Assembly (NCBI RefSeq): GCF_026230105.1 | Contig: NC_079478.1 | Span: 12,229,653 to 12,293,652, forward strand | DNA from: Diorhabda sublineata | Taxonomy: Eukaryota > Arthropoda > Insecta > Coleoptera > Chrysomelidae | Direction: 5' to 3' | Length of the DNA: 64,000 nucleotides | Shown here: one piece after another, positions 58,336 through 64,000 of the stretch | Numbering within the stretch: the first letter of the stretch is position 1 | How the letters are laid out: every line of letters begins with the position of its first letter | Notes under the pieces: model-generated | Database searches by the model: none | Seen by the model: only the letters and a program-made list of their open reading frames with translations | Told to the model about the DNA's origin: nothing | Translations under genes and position numbers: made by a program

Positions 58336-60160
58336 GAAACGGACAAAGCCTACTTTTGATTTGACTGGTTATTTAATTATTTCATACGAAGTAGAGAAAA
58401 TCCTAAATTGTAACATCGAAGACCTTCAAATTCTCTAAAAGTGACAATTTGGACGTAAATATCCTAAGAGAGCACAGTTCGTTTGAATTTTTGGAAAATT
58501 AACCTGAAAATTCAATATCTTTTAACTCTGCAGATTATGTGAGAATTTTTTTTAATCACATTTACAGCATATTAAGTGCTACAACAAAAGAAGTAGATGC
58601 AGGCGCTACCTGTCTTATATACAACATGTATTAAGCAGTGGTTAAAAATTAAAAAAAGGCCCTCAATCAAGTTATATTATTTCATGACCTTTTCACAGAT
58701 CTATCTTCAGCAGATTTCGTTTTATAAGGTTTTATCTAAAGCCGAGTCTACGTGAATAAACCAAGTTTTCAATTAATGGAAAGCATTCGTCAAGAAATGA
58801 GTAACATAACGAATGTGTCGAATAGTCTTTCGAAGATTTAAGGGCCAGGTCTTAAAAATATAAGCCGAGAGATGGCGGTCGCATGAACGATATTATATTA
58901 TATAAGATTCTATGTCCGTTATTTGACATGAAAATTTATTTAAATAGTGTGTTTTTTAATTTCAATTTTTAATTTTAAAATTTAAAAAATTTATGGCACA
59001 CACGTATTTATCCGAATTGTATACAAACAATTACCTGACCACTTTTCCTTTGAGTTTGATTCCCTTGAAGAAGTAGAAATATAATTTTTTTCCTCTAGAA
59101 TAATTTCTTCTCTTCTAAAGAAAAGGAAAGGGATTCGTGGGAAGATTAAGGGAAGAATTGGTCATTATTTTCAAATTGTGTGCTATTTTTTTTCTTTAAT
59201 AATTAGTTTTTACATCAATACGGATTCGTTATAATCTTTTGTTCAAGGATTATTATATATCTCTAATCTTTTCTCCTCTAATTAATTGATTTGATGTAAT
59301 GTATAAATGGAATATGGAAATATATTTTCTATGTAATTTTATCATTGTAATGAAGCTTGAAATTATCAATTTTTCCCAGAAATAAAATCTGTAGCTTTAC
59401 TTTGGAGCACACAAATTTTTGTCTGGATAAAGTCTATTTCTATGATTGAATGATGATAACAATTTGTTCCATTCTCTTTTGAATTTACTTTTTTCACTTT
59501 GATGTGGTAGTCACCTGAAATCTTCAATCAATATATTTTTATTTCCAAACAATAGACTATAATCGACTCTAAAACATTTTTTTAGTATTTGCTTTCATCG
59601 ATTTAATCAGACAATGATTTTACTATGTACAGCTTACATATTTCACCTTTTTATTGCTGATTTGAAACAGCTACGAATGAAACATTACTGATTTCAATTT
59701 CACGTATCAACTATTTTTTTTCCATTAATAATCTGCAATACTTTCAGCTCATTCTTCAAATCATTGAATGACCGTTCGTTTTTTTACCGATGAAAAGCTT
59801 GGTATACTCGTAAAAGAGTCCAATTCAAAAACCTTTCAAATTAATGTTATGAATGGTCTCTCTTTTTTGTGAAAGCGGCATAAAAAAGGCGAACGTATCC
59901 CTATATACTCGTGAGATAATTCCATCAGGACCTGGGTTTGTGAAAATAATCAATTCCTTGTAGAGATCGAAATTCATTGATAAGAAATTGACGAATAGGG
60001 GAGCTGGGGTTAAATTGAATAACGGGAAGATTTCAACTACTTAATTCGAGATCAGGTGGTTTGAATATTTCAGTATTTCAACAGATGCAATATCATAATA
60101 GGTACATCTAAATATATAGAAGCGAGTTCACTGCCATTTTCTTTCAACGATTTCTCTTAA
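58336..60160. other. Anonymous stretch
   Basis: No feature supported. The sequence is especially AT-rich at 58880-59400. Confidence 0.3.
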
Positions 60161-60185
60161 ACTTCTCAGTCCCAATGGGTCAAAT

Positions 60186-61134
60186 ATGAGCAAAGTAAAG
60201 CGGTTCAGATTAAGTGATAGAGGAAAAATAACAACGAAATTTGAACTCCATCAAAATTTGTATTCCAATGATAGTTCATCAGAATCTTCCAAAGAAAATC
60301 ACAACATATCAATCCCAAACATCTCTATAATAAAGTTGAATCAATGGATACTTGTGGACATTTTTTTTTTGAGATTTCATATCCCTGCCGAGCAACCTAG
60401 TAGGGTCAAATCTTGATAGGTCAACTTTTGAGATTGATGTTTCCTTTTTTGTGGATCGATGAAAAAACCAACAAAAGATTAAAGACTTTATAATCTAAGA
60501 AGAAAAATCTCTAGAGAAAACCTATCAGTACGACATAATGATAAAACTGGCAACTTCTTCCTTCCAAACTCTACTTTTTCGCCAAAAATCCAGATGACGC
60601 CCACAAAACTTATCATATAAAAGTAGTGCTCTCATGTTTAAAGCACACTTTTCTTACAGCAAGAAGTGAAAGTACTTTTCAAAATATCGATTGAGCTTCT
60701 CCATATATGTTGAACCTATATTTGGAAGGAAATACAATCGAGAGATTGATGTCTCATTATAATGAATCACCTTTTGCCGTAGCTGGTACATCAATAAATA
60801 AAAGGGAAAAAACATACCAAACTGCGCGCAAGCAGTTTTGTACGCGTGCAGTTTCTTGGAAGGCCACAGTGCTTCCTAATTGTTATAGAATAAAATGATG
60901 GTTGAATTTTATAATGAATATATGGGAGGCTTGGATCAGATCACTTTTTTGGCCTTCACGATAAGGACAGAAATACAACCACGTGGTAACAGCTATGGTC
61001 AACTCTTGGATCATATGTATGGACGGACGGAAAGAGTTATTTGTTCCTTTGACCAGGCCATCATCTTCAAAAACCAGGTTTATGATTATAGGAAATCATT
61101 CACCTATGGAAAGATCTTAAGAAGAAGCAAGTAA
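60186..61134 (+). pseudogene. piggyBac transposase remnant (N- and C-terminal parts)
   Basis: The C-terminal part is clearest: VSWKATVLPNCY near 60855 fits the W-DN-VV-V-ST segment, and VEFYNEYMGGLDQI near 60900, with AFTIRTEIQPRG near 60955, fits the YN-x-x-MGGVD-x-x-DQ....YR segment holding the last catalytic Asp of piggyBac transposases. After it, GQLLDHMYGRTERVICSFDQ loosely follows the WW-x-F-x-x-x-x-D-x-x-x-x-NA helix. Upstream, 60186-60330 (MSKVKRFRLSDRGKITTKFE) is a plausible N-terminus but does not prove it. The central catalytic domain is missing. CCCAATGGGTCAAAT (60169-60183) and CCCAGTGGGACAAAT (61237-61251) bracket the region. Confidence 0.5.
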
Positions 61135-61289
61135 GTAGAAATAAAACAATTTGTATGGCTTCTAATGTAACACTCTGCAAAATTGCTTACTTTATTAGAA
61201 TAATAAGTATCAAAGGGATGTATATGTCCAATACCCAGTGGGACAAATAAGTCCCGAGTTCCCAGAAAACCTCCTCTATAAAAAATTCA

Positions 61290-62073
61290 ATTATTCAATA
61301 TCTTTTTAGTTCTTTGTTTTCCACACTTATCGTCTTCAGAGACTGAAGGTAAACTTGAATTTGAGTATTCAGTATGGTATAGAAAGGTTTAAAGCAAGAA
61401 TAAAAATCCCAATGAAAATTCTTTTTAAAACCGTCCTTTTGTGATACCAATGTATAATTGGATTATAAAAAATTAACTTTAGTGGGTTACAGTAATTTCT
61501 ACAATAGTTCACCTCTTTAGTTACAAAGTTAGTGAATTTTCCTTAAAAAATGTCTCTCTAGTTTCCTGTTTAATCCTTTTTTACGTTTAAAATCGCACAT
61601 TCAACTAAATACCACATCATCTCATTAGTTAATCCCTTTAGGAATAGCTGCTGCGTAAACCATACCTCTACGGAATTTAGAAACCCTTCACTCATAATTA
61701 CTAATTTTCCTTTGCATGTTGACGTCAAAAATTATAAATAATTCGATTTAAGCCATGCTTGGTTATCTTTGGTTGTGATTGATGTTGCTTCAGAAGTCCT
61801 ATTTGTCGTTCCATTATTTTTTATTTTCGTGATAAACGAAATTTCATAGAAAATAAAATGATTATCCTCCACAACGGTTTCAGCTTAGCTCACAATAATA
61901 AGTGGAAGGTACTAACAATTTCGGAAGCATCTGCTTCGTTTTCACTTTTCGTTCATGTTTTTTCCTTACACGTTTTTCCAATTATTGGCTACTATAGTTT
62001 CTCTTGAAACACAAAGTTGCTGTTAATTTTTGGAATGAACCACTTCCTTATACTTAAAATTGTATATTCAACG
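61290..62073. other. Anonymous stretch
   Basis: No feature supported. Confidence 0.3.
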
Positions 62074-62095
62074 ATATATATATATATATATATAT
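62074..62095. repeat. Short (AT)n microsatellite
   Basis: Eleven AT units without interruption. Confidence 0.95.
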
Positions 62096-62514
62096 CATTT
62101 CGTCCGCTATAATTATTGAGCCAGACTTCTTGTCAAAGCATGTTTTAAAAAAGAGTTTTCACTTCAAGTCTAATCTTAGTATTATAAAACAAGAGAGAGG
62201 GAATAAAAATAAAATTTCTGGCATATATCTGGGTACAATTGGTCTTCTAAAATGATTCATATTTTTACGAACTCGCCCACAGATCTTGATCATGAAGCCG
62301 GTCCTGTTCTATTATGTTAATAGAATCTGAAGCTGGATGTGCCGGCTACATTTTCTACGAAATCCTTTTTTTTTCTTATAGGACGGTAAATTTTTGTATT
62401 GTTTTTATAAGCTGCACACATTGTGATGTAATTGTTTTGTGTGGACAATGTATAAGAGAGCCTACTAGAATCCGAATTATCTATAAATACGCTGGATAGT
62501 GGTGGCGGACCTCC
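62096..62514. other. Anonymous spacer upstream of a LINE 3' end
   Basis: Overlapping open frames on both strands (62314-62577) have no clear motif. Some of it could belong to the LINE that follows. Confidence 0.3.
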
Positions 62515-62905
62515 TTGCTTTCGATAAGAGGATATACGGAAGCAGCTCAGATATAACACGATAGGATGCGGCAACAATCGAACGCATTATGGACATAGAA
62601 CATTATGGACGTGGCAACAAGGATGGGCAAAAGAAAAATTAGATAAATGGACGTGACTACTAGTAAAAGTTCTTGGACTGTGGACCAAAAGGAAGTTTGG
62701 AGAGATGAACTTCTACATTACCCAGATTTTAACGAGACACAGTTAATCAACTACAAACACCTACGTGTACGTATTGTGGAAACGACTCAGATGATGCCGA
62801 ACACACGTTCTTCGTATGTACCTGTGGAAGGGCTTAAGAGAGGAAGTAGAGGAGACTGTCGATAGGATAAGTCCTGATATACAGAGAGAATTCTTAGGCA
62901 AAAGA
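62515..62905 (+). pseudogene. LINE polymerase C-terminus with zinc-binding motif
   Basis: The plus strand reads TLWTWQQGWAKEKLDKWT near 62605, then FYITQILTRH near 62710 and, one frame over, CTYCGNDSDDAEHTFFVC near 62770-62830. The layout W-x-x-x-W-x-x-x-x-x-G-W-T, then YYLTQ-LTGHG and C-x2-C-x7-9-H-x4-C (Cys-Cys-His-Cys) is the C-terminal end of R1/Jockey-type insect LINEs. After it, LREEVEETVDRISPDI fits the closing helical segment. All four metal ligands remain. Copy is 5'-truncated with at least one frameshift; the 3' edge lies in AT-rich sequence after about 62905. Confidence 0.75.
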
Positions 62906-64000
62906 TGGACATTATACACGGACAGATCCACCAACCAGAAGTAATATCACAATAGTTCTGACAGAGATGACAGAAGATGGCGGTTTAGTGAGTAGGCAAC
63001 AGGAATTCCACATCTCCATCAGCTCTTCTGGTTATGAGCGTATCAGAATAGTAGATAATAAATTGGTGTGTTAGAATTATATAAGTGTTTAGTGGATAGT
63101 TTAGTAAATAGTGACTGATTTAGTCTATTTACTTTTAGTGTATAAATATATTTTATGAGTAATATATGAAGATATGAATGTATAAATTCATTCCAATATT
63201 TAAAAATATTTAAATATATATAATAAATTCCAGTGATCGAGAAAGTGACAAAGAATTTTGTGAACATATAAATACAGGAATCTGAATACTAATATAAAAT
63301 GTGTTGAAGTGGAAATAAAAAAATTTATATGTAAATAAATATTTTGAATATAGATGTAGATTGTTTTATTATAAAGTGTCCCTTTTAAATTTTATCCTAT
63401 TGCTCTTAAACTTAAAAATCCAAAGCATACTTTCCCATTCACTTTTCGACAAAATTTCCAAATATACAACATACAAACAATATTTTTTTAATAATATCAG
63501 TATTATCACATTGTACTCGTACAATAGTATTCAAGAAATTAATTTTAGCGGATAGCGGATTTTTCAGCTAATAATTAGAAAGGAATACTTAATGTATAAT
63601 CAAGTTTCATTTTCAGTTCTGCATCTCAATATTTACAATATACTTTTACGTCATTAGAAAATACACTTTGAATCATTCCTAAATGACCAACGTACCTATA
63701 CATCAAAACTTTATTTTTTGGAAAAATCTAAATAAAGTATTTTTTGTACTAATGTTTTGTCCAGTTTATTATTTCTCCATTCTACCTTATTTATTATCAA
63801 TTCTCCGTTATGTCGGTCTTTTATTATGAATCCTTTATTATACACAATTCAATTATGACTAATAATATTTAAATCCACAACAATTTCTGGTTCCTTTTTT
63901 TGAAGGGGAATTAATATTTCATAAAGAAATCTTTTTATGTTGTGGTAACAGAATTTCCAAACTTAAAATAGAGTATAACGCTGTGCTTTTCAGTTATTCT
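62906..64000. other. Anonymous AT-rich end of the window
   Basis: The first part may be the 3' untranslated end of the LINE. Beyond about 63050 the DNA is extremely AT-rich and no feature is supported. Confidence 0.3.

Noticed and set aside
1..64000. CRISPR arrays, bacterial operons, toxin-antitoxin or phage modules
   Set aside because: No regularly spaced repeats, no ribosome binding sites and no prokaryotic coding density; the sequence is eukaryotic.

Overview
The window is AT-rich, non-coding eukaryotic DNA. It reads as an insect intergenic or heterochromatic region made mostly of old, broken transposable elements. I found no intact host gene, rRNA or canonical tRNA gene, CRISPR array or bacterial-style operon. 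The longest open frames are under 200 codons, and most are chance frames. The insect assignment is an inference from the mixture of families: mariner of several lineages, Tc1-like, piggyBac, hAT, Jockey-like LINEs, a tRNA-derived SINE, an ISXO2/Merlin-like transposase piece and a short TTAGG run. The order is not fixed by the sequence; a beetle is my guess.

Layout. 1-9 kb: mostly anonymous sequence with one duplicated block (386-503 and 991-1106), ending in two mariner scraps on the minus strand. 9.5-11 kb: a short ORF with a signal-peptide-like start, running into an LTR-like segment and a purine-rich gag-like stretch. 13.5 kb: a C-terminal ISXO2/Merlin-type transposase fragment. 15.6-16.1 kb: the C-terminus of a Jockey-like reverse transcriptase (minus). 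17.7-25.5 kb: mariner fragments, a MITE, a long decayed Tc1-like transposase and a LINE tail. 26.9-31.8 kb: a possible Harbinger scrap, an 866-bp TA-flanked inverted-repeat element, a mariner C-terminus and a piggyBac fragment. 33.4-35.6 kb: a tRNA-derived SINE, a repeat flanked by 40-bp direct repeats, and an 858-bp element with long inverted arms and hAT-like ends. 36.5-39.3 kb: two internally deleted mariners with a Tc1/IS630-like scrap and a LINE tail between them. 40-42 kb: an (AT)n tract, a Crypton-like coding remnant and a strong hairpin. 45-46.7 kb: a DDE transposase scrap beside a 769-bp piggyBac-like element with both ends and TTAA-like flanks. 50-56 kb: LINE reverse transcriptase pieces, a LINE ORF1 piece and a hAT remnant. 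56.6-57.8 kb: the best preserved element, a 1165-bp mariner with recognisable terminal repeats and TA flanks. 60-63 kb: piggyBac transposase pieces and a LINE 3' end.

How the parts relate. Nothing works together as a pathway. All transposase and reverse transcriptase frames carry stops, frameshifts or internal deletions, so none should act on its own. The strongest new-looking material is short non-autonomous elements whose ends can be set by eye: 18126-18738, 29355-30220, 34701-35558, 38353-39302, 45950-46718 and 56608-57772. Family names come from remembered motifs, without any database search. Boundaries of fragments without terminal repeats are approximate.
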